Assembly (NCBI GenBank): GCA_943704525.1
Contig: CALSCQ010000889.1
Coordinates: forward strand, 1-30,000
Reading direction: 5' to 3'
Length of the DNA stretch: 30,000 nucleotides
DNA from: Pigoraptor vietnamica
Lineage: Eukaryota > Opisthokonta > Filasterea
Below, piece by piece: positions 1 through 10,000 of the stretch; the stretch's first letter is position 1, and the number at the start of each line of letters is the position of its first letter. Made by a program: the position numbers and the translations under genes. A model generated the notes under the pieces. It did not search any database, was not told where the DNA came from, and saw only the letters and a program-made list of their open reading frames with translations.

Positions 1-151
1 CCCCCCCGCACACACACACAAACACACTCGCACGCGCACACACACGACGCACACACACTTCGCAGGGGTTCCCTTCGTGTGCGCTTCGTACTTTCTCCCC
101 CTCTTCGTGAGCGACTGCGCATACGCACTCCTCTTTCCGTCCTTCATCATT

Positions 152-472
152 ATGGCAAACGGTGCTTCCCCACGGCCCAGCGCCGAGGAAGAGGCCGCAG
201 GGCGCGTGACGTCACCGGACAGCCTCCCGATTTTCCGGCTCGGAAAATTCGTCACGAACAGTGCATTCCGCGCCATTCCGAAGCTCAGGGCGAAGGCGGA
301 AAAAGAGGCGACGAGCCGTTCGGGAACGCCCGACATCGCTCCAGCGGAGGGCGTCCCGAGCAAGGAGGTGTCGCAGGCGGCGCGAGAGAGCACCTCCTCT
401 TCGCACCACCCGCAAAGGCACGCGCCGCACGCGCCGTCGCATGCGGCATCAGCGTCGAGTCGGCGACGATGA
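152..472 (+). CDS. small hypothetical protein (106 aa), doubtful
   Basis: An ATG in a reasonable context (ATTATGG) opens a 106-codon frame with high GC at third positions, similar to the real exons nearby. The product is basic and Ser/Ala/Pro/Arg-rich, begins MANGASPRPS and contains one hydrophobic/basic stretch around IFRLGKFVTNSAFRAIPKL. It resembles no family I recognise. A CA-rich, intron-like stretch ending in CAG lies just upstream (to about position 65), so this could instead be the 3' exon of a gene that starts left of the window. Two overlapping alternative frames are also open, which weakens the case. It is followed by about 475 bases without a gene. Confidence 0.3.
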   Translation: MANGASPRPSAEEEAAGRVTSPDSLPIFRLGKFVTNSAFRAIPKLRAKAEKEATSRSGTPDIAPAEGVPSKEVSQAARESTSSSHHPQRHAPHAPSHAASASSRRR

Positions 473-947
473 AGCGGTCGTTTGTTTTGATGTAAGAGTG
501 CTGTGAATGAACGACGTGCCATGGCTGTGTATGAGGCATCATGATCGGCAGTTGTCGATATGGGCTGAATCCATTGTGCGTGGATTTGCGCAGGGGGCCC
601 ACGTGCCTTAGTGGATAGGCTGCTGCACACTCAGCAGATCGGATGCCTCTGACAAAGAGAGGGGGAGAGAGGGGGAAGAGAGGGGAAGACAGAGGGAAGA
701 GAGGTGGGGGGGGAGGGGACACTGTATGCCGTGCAATCGCCAGGAAGGCCTGTTCTGAACAGAACGGCAGGCCTACTACAGTTGGCCAGGCGGGACCGGA
801 TAAAAATGCCTCGTCGCGCACACGCTGTTCATTCCCTCTGACTACTGGGCAGAAAGAGGTGCAATACAAACGCAGAATACGGGAGCGATTGGCGAAAGAA
901 ACGCACGCGCGCACGTGACAGACAGCCGAGAATGGGACAGCGCGAAC
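473..947. other. intergenic region, no gene seen
   Basis: No supported coding frame lies here. Visible content is a purine-only run (654-689) inside a longer G/A-rich tract reaching about 718, and a perfect 6-bp hairpin CTGCTG/CAGCAG around 621-638. The right end is the 3' flank of the minus-strand NASP gene. No clear AATAAA was seen on the minus strand. Confidence 0.5.
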
Positions 948-1459
948 TCACGCGCTGACCTCCTCCTTCGCACGCTTGGCCGCTGGGTCGTCCGCCGGGG
1001 GTTCCTCCGCCTTCCTCTTCGCCTCGTTCACGTCCGGCTTCGGCACAGCCTTGCGCTTCACAAGAGACCCAATGTCGTTCACGACGGGCGCCGCGGCAGC
1101 AGGCACAGAGGCGCCCGTGAGACCGCCTGCCGTAGGGGCGAAGGAGAACGGAAAGGGCGCGGCACTCGATGCGTCGCTGTTGCACGAAGCGAAGGAGAAG
1201 GGGATGGGCGCGGGTTCGGCGGACGACGACGATCCGGACACGGACGACCCGAATGCGGGTGCGGCGCCGGCAGAAGACGCCGCAGCGGAGAAGGGGTTGC
1301 TCTCGGAGGAAGCGCCGAATGCACTCGCGGCGGAGCGGATCGAGTTGAGAATGGACGCCGTGTTGCGCTGGTCTTCCTTGAGCTCCTCAATCTGCGCGTT
1401 GGGCAGAGTGAGTTTGTGCCAATGCATGGGAAGGGAAGAAGACGAAGAAGAGGGTGAAA

Positions 1460-1492
<33 letters not shown>

Positions 1493-2503
1493 GGGAGGAG
1501 GGTCCTGAACCGTCGCAACATACAACGACATGGCACAATCATGCTACGCCAAAAACGAAGCGTACACGCAACGCACCTTCGCGGCGAGATCCGCCAACAG
1601 TTCCTTCAGTTCGTTAATCTCGGACACCGCGTCGTCTCCACCTGTAGCCGCGCCACTCGCGCTCTGGTCCGTGTCCACGCCCTTTCCTTTGCCGCCGAGC
1701 GCACTCAAGAGGCGATCGCGGCGCAGAGACAGCGCGTGCGACGCGTCCTCCAGCGACTTGACGGCGTCGGCGTGTCGTCCCGCAAACTGCTGCGCGAGGC
1801 TCCGCTGGTACAGCGCCTCCGCGAGTCCGCGGTCGTCCGCGGGCAAAATTTCCGATCGTATCGCGACGCACTTTGCGAAATCTTCGTCGGCGTTGTCGAA
1901 CGACTCTGTCTCGAGGCACACCTCTCCAAGCTGAAGGTGCACTTTAGCGAGCATGAGGCGGAGATCGCGCGCGTCGGCCCTTCCCTCGGCAACAGCGGCC
2001 TCGGCTTCGCGCGTGTAGATGATGCGCGCGCACTCGAGGTTTTCCCACGCAAGTTGCAAGTTCTCGACCGTCTCGTCATCCTTCGCAGGTGCAGGCGCTG
2101 TCTTGTCCGCGCTCGAAGCCCCCTCCGTTGTCTCTGCCTCTCCTTGTTGCGCGCCGTCAGTCGCACCCTCGTTCGCCGCCGCTTCTTTCTCGCCAGACGC
2201 GTTCTCTGCGGGCGCGTCCCCATCGCCCTCTTCCTCGCTGTCCTCGTCTTCGGCGTCCGCAGCCGCAGCCGCATCAGCCGCCGCACCTCCAAAAATGCCC
2301 TCGTTGCGCGAGGACGCGAGAATGGCGGCGCCGTAGTAGTAGTACGCCTCGGCACAGCGCGCGTCGAGTTCGCCGTGCGCGGCGACGAGGACCTCGAGCG
2401 CCTCCTGAAAGCAATCGACCGCCGCCGCAAATTCATCGCAGCGGAAGTGGCGCCGTCCGACGGCCATCTTCGACGCGGCGGCCTCTTCGACAGTCTCGCC
2501 CAT
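948..2503 (-). CDS. NASP: NASP/Hif1/Sim3-type histone H3-H4 chaperone
   Basis: Two exons, 2503-1577 and 1391-948 (456 aa), joined in phase 0 by a GT-AG intron (1392-1576) with a CA repeat in the sense strand. The family stores and delivers H3-H4 in the nucleus. The SHNi-TPR layout is visible: TPR1 at residues ~10-60; an acidic, Glu/Asp/Ala-rich insertion (~82-140) interrupting TPR2, as in NASP; TPR2 resuming at QLAWENLECARIIY; TPR3 at ~182-220; TPR4 at ~225-262. A helix (ELKELLADLAAK|IEELKEDQ) then spans the exon junction and closely matches the NASP helix after the TPRs, which confirms the splice. The tail is unusual: Ser/Ala-rich with FG/FSF dipeptides (~333-395), then three basic clusters (VKRK, AKRK, AKRAK) that look like nuclear localisation signals. 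The start is the first ATG before TPR1. The gene is head-to-head with MFAP1. Confidence 0.9.
1461..1489. repeat. (TG)14 microsatellite in NASP intron
   Basis: Uninterrupted TG dinucleotides on the plus strand, so CA in the sense of the NASP transcript. It lies inside the intron, nearer its 3' end. Confidence 0.95.
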
Positions 2504-3110
2504 GGTGTGCTCTTGAAACCGCGAACGGCTTGTGGAGGGTGTGTGTGTGTGCGTGTGTGCGTGCGTGTGTGTGCGCGCGTGTCGTGATGCGCACGTGCGA
2601 AACGAGCAATGTAGGTGTTGCTGTTCGCCTCGGTTAAGCGCACGCAGTGTCAGTTGACTCTCGCGTTGTGTTTTGGATGCACTGAAGTGTGGTGCGTGTG
2701 TGTGCGACGAGTTTGCGCGGGAGGGGTGTAACGAGCGCGCGCCAAAAGTTTCGCTTTCCCGCGCAACGTCATCGAGTCGTCACAACGGCAACGTCCGGTC
2801 ACGTGATCTTGCGTGAGTGTGTGTGTCTGTGTACTGCGAACGAATGAATTCGCTCTCCAAAACGGCGCATAATGCCAGCGTGTTCTTCGGGTAGGAGTGC
2901 GGGAGTCGACCCGACCCAACGCCCCGCTTGCGTTGCGTGTGCATCTGGAAGAGAGGAGCGGCTGAAACGCTTGTGCGATTGTGTGCGAAGACTCGTTCAA
3001 ACGTCAGTGTGACGTGTGCCACGGGGATCGAAGCCCTGCGTGTGAAAGAGAGAATTGTGCGAAGTGTTTGTGTGCGTGACGCGCGCCGCGGGCGCCATTG
3101 AGCCGTCACC
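2504..3110. promoter_or_regulatory. shared head-to-head promoter region NASP/MFAP1
   Basis: About 600 bp separates the two divergent start codons, so both promoters and 5' UTRs must lie here or overlap. The part next to NASP (2538-2581) is TG/CG-rich. A palindromic E-box TCACGTGA sits at 2799-2806 within TCACGTGATC (2799-2808). The same 10-mer recurs in inverted orientation upstream of SMC3 at 17286-17295. No clear TATA box was seen. Calling it a promoter is inference from gene orientation. Confidence 0.55.
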
Positions 3111-6100
3111 ATGTCGTTTCTTTCGACGGCGGCGGCTGTGCCCGTGCGCAACCAAAAGGGAGAGATTACTATGAAGAAGGTACGCAGTCAAAGTGAACGG
3201 TTTGCGCACGCACAGCTAACGCACGGGTGCGCGTTTCACATTCGCCCATGCCCCCTCGTGCATGTTTGTGTGTGCGCGCGTACACATGTGTCGCACGCCG
3301 TATGCATATTCTCATAGAAGTCCATGTTGTTATTTATGTGTACTAAAAAAGATGAACCTCTTGCGTGTATGTGCTCGATTCACATAACACACACGAGTGC
3401 AGAAGCTCGTCATCGAATCCTCACCCATCCGCGTGCTGTGTGCAGGTGAAAGTGAAGCGCTACCAGGCCGGCAAGCGCCCAGACTACGCACCAGACGAGG
3501 ACTCAGACTTTGAAGAGGACGACTTGGTGTGTGTGAATGTCGTCTGCGTGCACGCGCGAATGTGTGTTTGTGCGTGCATGCACTTCGTGAGTGTGTTTGT
3601 GTGTGCATGCACTTCGTGAGTTGATTGATCTACACGCACTCGCGCTCATGCATATGCTCTTTTTGTATTGCGCTCGTCCACACGTGGCGCCTTCTTCTTA
3701 CGTTCCTTATTTACTCCCTTCTGCCACTCACTCACGGACCATCCCGACGTCTGTTGCACTCGTCCACACGTGGCGCCTCTTTCGTTTTTTCATACACTCG
3801 CTTCACTCACTCACTCACTGACCATTCCCGTCGATTTCAGAGCGAGCAGCCCATTGAGCACGCGCCGTCCGCTGGCCGCGCACGTGCCCACGAGGCAGAA
3901 ATTCTCGAAGTGCGGCGACCGCGGCCAAGCGAGGCGGCGCCCGCTGCGGCGGCAAAAGAGAGCTCAGATGAAGAGGAGGAAGACGTGGAGGCGCGCCGAG
4001 AACGGTGCGTTTCATTCTGCGCTCGTGAGACTATTGTTTGTCGTGTGTGCTGTGTTGGCTCACGATGTTCTCGTTGTCGCGCCAGAATGCGCCAAAAGGC
4101 GCTCCAGCGGATGCGGGAAGAAGAGCAAGAAGCTATGGAGAGGGACGAGGAGGACGCCGACGCCCAGAAGGGTGGGTTTCGTGCTTCTTTGCGTATGTGT
4201 GGTGTGTGTGTTTGTGTATGTGTGTGTCTGTGTCTGTGTGTGTGTGTGTGCGTGTGCGTGTGTGTGTGTCTGTGTGGGTGTGCGTGTGCGTGCGTGTGCG
4301 TGCGTGTGTGTGGCGCGCTTGTGGAAAAGTACCGTGTGCGCTACTTACTTCTGTTTCCATCGCCAGAGGAGAGCGAATCGTCAGAGTACGAAACGGATTC
4401 GGACGAAGAGGAAGAAGAGGACGACGTGCTCATCAAGCCGGTGTTTGTGAGGAAGGAACACAGAAACACGGTCAAGCGGTGCGTGCCAGATGTTCATCGC
4501 GTTTGTGCGTGCGTGCGTGCGTCCGCGCGCGCACATGTGTCTGCGACTGTGTGTGTGTGTGTGTGTGTGTTTGGGTTGTATTTGCGGGTGGCCTGTAGAA
4601 TAGAGGTGTGTGGGGAGAGAGACGAGGAGCTTAGTTATGAGCGAGGGACTGATACTCGCCTTTCACTCGCAGTGAGGAGGACATTGAGCTTGAAGAACAG
4701 CGCCGAATCGAGGAGGAGGCCGCGCGGCAGGTCGAGCGCAAGCTTGCCGCGCACAATTTGGTCGCTGAAATTGTGAAACAGGACGCCGAGATGGAGCAAA
4801 ATGGTGAAAACTTGACTTCTTTCTCGCGTTTGCAGAATATAGTGTGCGCGTGTGTGCCTGTGCCTGTGTGTGTGTGTGCCTTTATTGGCGTATATGCGCG
4901 TGTGTGGATGTATGTATGTGTTTGTGTGTGTAGTGTGTGTGTACGTGCGTGCGTGCGTGTGTGTGTGCGTGTGCGTGCGTGCGTACGCGTGCCGAAGCAG
5001 ACGACCTACGTGTGCGTGCAAAGGGCCTTTCTGACAGCGCCTCTCTCTTGCGGCACCCAGCGCGCAAGGCGGAGGACGTCGACGACAACGACGAAGGCTT
5101 CGAGGAGGAAGAGTACGAGGCGTGGAAGGTGCGCGAGCTCAAGCGGATAAAGAGGGACAGGGACGAGCGGATTGCGTGAGTACCGCCATTCGTTGAGGCC
5201 GTCTGTCTCGTGTCTAGTGTGAGCTTTTTCATGACGCGTATGCTTGCGCGCGTGTGAATGTGTGTGTGGGTGGGTGTTTTTTTTTTTTGGGGGGGGGGGG
5301 GGGGGGTCTTGGTGTTCGTGCGTGTAACTGTATGCGTGTTGTGTGAATAAGTTCGTGCGTGCGCGCGTGCGTATGTGTGTGCGGAGGGCGCTGTGCGGGA
5401 TGTTACGTTCCTTCGCGCATTCCGTTTACTCGCAATGTTTGTGTGTGCAGCATCGAAAAGGAACGCGCTGAGATTGAGCGCGTGCGTAACATGACCGACG
5501 AGGAACGGCGCCGTTACGAACTCCAAAACCCCAAGGTATGTGTATATATATGTGTGTGTGTGTGTGGAGCGGGGCGTGTGTTGCGCGCCTCAGATTGTGT
5601 GTGTGTGCGTGTATCTGCGTTTCGGCGTGTGTGCGTGTCAGCGTGTGTGCGTGTGCAGTGTAGTGGGGAGTGTGGCACACGTGTTCTGTTCTGAGCGGAA
5701 CTGTGCGTCGCTGCCGTGAAGCCCGCCCACGCGTGCTAGCATTGACGCTTGTGATTAACATTATCCACATTACAGGAGCACAAGGAGAAGGCCAAGATGA
5801 AGTTTCTCCAAAAGTACTACCACAAGGGCGCCTTTTACATGGTACGCTCGCCTTCTTCGCGAAAGCAATGCACACCAACCCACGCGTCCACACGCACGTG
5901 CACGCGTGTAGCGTTAAGCCCGCGTGCACGCGCCATCGATACTTCCGCTTTCTTTGCTGTTGTGTGGTTGTGTGCTTGTGTGTTGACTCTTCGGCGAATG
6001 CAGGACACGGAGGACGAAGTGCTCAAGCGCGATTACCACGCGCCCACGGGAGAGGACCACTTCAACAAGGAGCTGCTGCCGAAAGTCATGCAGGTTGTGT

Positions 6101-6400
6101 CTGTGTCTGTTTGTGTGTGTGTGTGTGCGCGCGCGCGCGTGTGTGTGTGCGTTTTCGTGTGCGTGTTCGTGTGCGTGTTCGTGCGTGCATGCACGCTGGA
6201 TGTGTCTTTCAATTGACGCCGCGTCGTTTGTCAGGTCAAAAACTTCGGTCGCGCGGGTCGCACAAAGTACACCCATCTCGCAGACCAGGACACAACACAG
6301 GTGTGTGGATGCCTCGCACTGTCTTCGCACTTGTCTTCTTTCCCCTCCTCCTCCTCCCAACACGCACACACACATACACCCGCCCACCCACCCACCCACA

Positions 6401-6437
<37 letters not shown>

Positions 6438-6628
6438 GTCCGCAAGCTCTATTTTCCGTGTCCCTTCTTCTCCTTTTGTGTGTTAACGGCGGCTGCTCTC
6501 TCTCTCGCCAGGCGGACGCTCCTTGGGCGCAGGCGAACCCGGCGATGCCGCGCACAGTGCAATTGGCCGGCACAAAGCCCGTATTCGAACGGCCTTCGAG
6601 CAAGCGAAAGAGGGAAGGGGACACGTGA
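3111..6628 (+). CDS. MFAP1: MFAP1, spliceosomal B-complex protein
   Basis: Twelve exons: 3111-3179, 3446-3526, 3841-4004, 4086-4171, 4367-4478, 4673-4803, 5061-5175, 5451-5535, 5776-5841, 6004-6093, 6235-6300, 6512-6628. The total is 393 aa (human protein 439). Every junction is GT-AG and keeps frame. MFAP1 is a nuclear, charged, largely helical protein of the activated-spliceosome precursor and contacts Prp38. Family landmarks in order: [13 protein letters not shown] then [16 protein letters not shown] across intron 1; acidic linker; [14 protein letters not shown] and [12 protein letters not shown]; a charged helix; [29 protein letters not shown]-like [54 protein letters not shown] across intron 10; and the terminal [11 protein letters not shown]. 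The start is the ATG giving the family N-terminus. Introns 2, 4-8 and 10 are TG-rich in the sense strand and intron 11 is CA-rich. The last ~38 residues are shorter and more diverged than in animals. Confidence 0.95.
3573..3835. repeat. duplicated segments inside MFAP1 intron 2
   Basis: The 18-base phrase GTGCATGCACTTCGTGAG occurs twice back to back (around 3574 and 3603). Further on, an ~85-base segment starting TTG-C-(G/A)CTCGTCCACACGTGGCGCCT is present at about 3667-3752 and again at about 3754-3838. Both copies include an ACTCACTCAC run and an ACCAT(T)CCCG stretch, and the second leads into the splice acceptor. Confidence 0.7.
4193..4315. repeat. TG-rich low-complexity tract in MFAP1 intron 4
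   Basis: Imperfect (TG)n with CG and CT interruptions, in the sense strand of MFAP1 and just after the splice donor at 4172. Similar tracts fill introns 5-8 and 10. Confidence 0.85.
5277..5306 (+). repeat. T12-G18 homopolymer pair in MFAP1 intron 7
   Basis: Twelve T bases (5277-5288) are followed directly by eighteen G bases (5289-5306). The G run is long enough for four G-tracts and thus for an intramolecular G-quadruplex in DNA or pre-mRNA. Homopolymer length may also be affected by sequencing error. Confidence 0.9.
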
Positions 6629-6720
6629 CGAAATACAACGCCGGTATTGCGCCGTTTGGGGTGCACGCATGCACACACGCACGCACCAGACACTCGCGCG
6701 CTCACACTCACACTCACGCG

Positions 6721-6789
<69 letters not shown>

Positions 6790-7022
6790 CATTGTCACTG
6801 CATCTCCTTGTTATCTCCTCCTTTGCCTCTCTGAGCGTTGAACACTTTTACGCACACGCAATTGACACGAAAAGTCGCCCTCGCGGGCCTTGGTCCGATG
6901 TATTATTCACGCACTCGCAACATCAAAAGCCACAGAGAACAAAGATACGAAGAGAACGACACGACACGGTAAGGTGAAAAAAAAAAGGTGGGAACACGCG
7001 CTCGCGATGCGTATCTCGGCGC
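6629..7022. other. convergent 3' intergenic region MFAP1/laminin-like gene
   Basis: The 3' ends of two convergent genes face each other here. The region holds a (CG)n-(CA)29 tract and an A-rich run (about 6977-6986). No further coding frame is supported. Poly(A) signals are not obvious on either strand. Confidence 0.6.
6729..6786. repeat. (CA)29 microsatellite
   Basis: Uninterrupted CA repeat preceded by CGCGCGCG, about 100 bases after the MFAP1 stop codon, probably in or near its 3' UTR. Confidence 0.95.
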
Positions 7023-10000
7023 TTAGTGTTCGTGGATGAGCACCACGCTGTTCAGTGGCGTCTCGGCAATCCTGAGCGCAACGCCGCTGACCTCCGCGCT
7101 CTTGACAGTGAACCACGGCCCGCTGTTCGGCTGCGGCACGTCGTCCGCGACAAAACCGCTCACGCCAAAGTCAACGCCACCGAACACGAGCGCCCCAAAC
7201 TCGAGCGACTGGAACGGCCCGTCCGACGTCCCCGCCGCAGACACCCACTTGTCCCCGACCTTCACCGCCAGCGTCAGCTTGAGGCCAGGCGCGAGGAGCG
7301 GCGCGTTGGCGTCTTGCTCGGCGGGCGTGCCCGTCAGCCGCACGACGACGTCGTCGCCGTGGGCGTAGTCGGCGTCGACGCGCACGAGGCCGCCCTTGTC
7401 GTCGGCAGTCGAAAAGTGCGTGAGCCAGCGCGCACGGAAGGTCCGCTTGTTGACAACGTCGACGACAAACCGCGACACGTCGCCGCGGCCGCTGAAGAGA
7501 ATGCCCGTGAGGTCCGTACCCGTGACCGAAAGCGACGCCGTGAGGACAAAGTTGTTGCCGAGGTTCATCGCGGGAAGGCCCACGACGGCCGTGTCCGTCT
7601 CGTGGTTAAACAGGCCGCCGTCCTCGCCCTCGAGCGCAATGGGACCCTCGGGCGTGGGCGAGTCGTACGCGGGCGCGGGAACGGATGCCGCCTTGGGTGC
7701 CCTGAGATTAACGTTGACGCTGTTGATCGTCGCAGAGTAGACGTTGACGGCGAGCTTCTTGCCGGCGAGGAAGTCGGGGACAATCGGGTTCTTCGACACG
7801 AGCATGCCAAAGTACATGAGGCCCGTGCTGTCAATCGTCGAGCTTCCAGACTTGATGTCCACGCCGTGGCGAGAGTAGATGGGCTCGGCGTTGCCCTCCT
7901 CGTACACGTCGTAATCGACAATGTTCGCGACAATGTGAAGCTTGGCGCGGTAGCGGCGGCCGTCGTTGACCACGGGCCCGTCCGTCGCGCCTAGCACCGT
8001 GTTGCCCGTGTACTGGCCCGTCTTGCCTGGGACCTTGTACGTGAGGCCGGGCGACCCGCTGAACTGAAGGCGGCCGTCGGCACCGACGAGAAGCGACGCG
8101 TAGTCGCCGGCCACGGGCACAACGTTCGGGTTCGTGAACTTGACCTCCGTGTCGTAGTACGTGACAAAGAGCGGACCGTCAGTGTCCGTCGTGGCAAACG
8201 TCACGTCGAGCGAGAAGTCGGTGAGGGCCTTCATCTTCGGGTACGCCACCCACTGGCCGCGCGGAATCACGAGCGCGCGCTGCAGCTCGCAGTTCGTGCC
8301 AGTGTAGCCGTCCGTGCACGCGCACTCGTACGTCCGCCCGGCCGTATTGCACACGCCGCCGTTCTGGCAGGGCGCCGTGACGCACGGGTCAATGTTAATC
8401 TCGCAGTGGCGGCCGACGAAGTTGGGCGGGCACACGCAGGCGCGCTCAGTGTCGCTGCTGAGACAGGTGCCGCCGTTCGAGCACGGGTTGCCGACTGTCG
8501 CGCAGAGGTCGACGGGCGTGTAACAGCGGTCCTCGAGCTCAATCTTGTCGACGGGGCAGTAGCACTCGTAGTGGTCGCGGTCGACGTTGCGGCACAGCTT
8601 CTTGCCGCACGGGTTCGAGCCGCACGGCGTCACAGACTCGAGCGCGGCAATACGGTCAGAGATGCCCTGCATGCGCGCCTGGATCGTCGTGAGGCGCGTC
8701 GTGAGCACATCGGCCACCGCGTCGCCAATGCCGTCGAGCGTGTCCTGGAGGTCGTCGTTCTGTCCAGACACCGCGTCGGCCGACGCCGCAAGCGCAGGAA
8801 GCACGTTCTTGTCAATGTCCAGAATCTGCGTGCGCGCCTTGCCCACGTCGAGCGAGAGGTCCGCAATGTCGCCGTTGAGCATGGCGAGGCGGCCCTCGAT
8901 GTTCGCGACGGCGTCCGTGAGCTGCGTCAGCGCGAGGTTGAGGTTCGAGTCTCCCTTGCGGATGTCCTCGAGGTCCGCCAGCGCCTTCGTCAGCATGTCA
9001 CCGTTGGCAGACACCTCATCGTTGAAGTCGCCGACCCTGGCGTTCGCCTGCGTAATCTTGTCGTCAATGTACGGGAGGGCGTCGTCCCCGGCGTCGTCCA
9101 CAGAGTTGCGCAGGTTGCCGAGGCGGTCCCTGTCCGCGCCAATCTGGTCGTTCAGGTCGCTGATGCGATCCCCAAACGACTGGAAGTAGCTATCAATATC
9201 GCCCGCGAGCGTCTCGTACGACCCGCTGAGGTCGTTTTCGGTCGTCTTCAGCTTGTTCGACGCCGCCGTCACGCCGTCGGCCGCCTGCGACGCCACGTCC
9301 GTTGCCTCGTCAATCGCGTCCTGGATGACCTGCAGGCCAGCCGCGAGGACCGACCCGTCCATGCCGACGTACGTCGTAATCGCCGCAGTGTCGTCCATGA
9401 GCGCGCTTTCGGCGAGCGCGAGGCGCTTGAGCATCGGAATAATGACGAGGTTGTAGATGTCCTGCGTGCACGAGTCGCACGGCGTGCAGATGACGTACGT
9501 GTCCCCGTTATTGACAATCTCGCTGCGCTTGTACGTGAGGGCGCACTCGCGGCAGTACGGTCCGACGTAGCCCGTCTTGCACGTGCACGTGTACTGGCCG
9601 GCGACCGTGTTGTCCGTCACCGTCGGCGAGCACGTGTCGCCCTCCTTGAACGGAATGTCGCTGCCGCCAGACTTGAGGCGAACGGTGCTCTGGCCGTTGC
9701 AGTCGCACTTGAAGCACTTGTTCGCGTACGTCACGCCGTCCCGCTTGCGGGCGTCGCCGTAGTAGCCCGTCGCGCAGACGTCGCACGAGTTGTCCGGACC
9801 GTTCGCCGTGTTGCCGAGGCAGTTCGAGCAGACCTGCGTGAGGCCGGCGAGGCAGTTCTGGACGTTGGCGCCGAGGTTGATGTTTTCGTTGCAAAGGCAG
9901 TCCTTGCACGTGTCGTACTGCGTGCACGCGCCGGCAATGCACGTCGTCGGCTGGCCGTAGTAGCGCGCCGGGTTGCACGTCGTGCACTGCGCGCCCTGGT

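Noticed and set aside
604-660. tRNA-like or tRNA-derived SINE sequence (GTGCCTTAGTGGATAGG then an anticodon-like hairpin)
   Set aside because: The hairpin loop is 6 or 8 bases, not 7; the B-box is poor and only ~32 bases from the A-box; no acceptor stem closes it.
3010-3110. A-box and B-box-like sequences on the minus strand (CGGCTCAATGG and GCTTCGATCCC)
   Set aside because: Each matches well, but the boxes are 71 bases apart, the acceptor stem does not pair, and the stretch overlaps the MFAP1 start region. Chance similarity is likely.
4133-6834. Frames encoding poly-(Cys-Val) or poly-(His-Thr) from TG/CA tracts, here and at 17288-17525, 23579-24010 and 24979-25245
   Set aside because: They are translations of dinucleotide repeats in introns or intergenic DNA; splice sites and conserved exons explain these regions.
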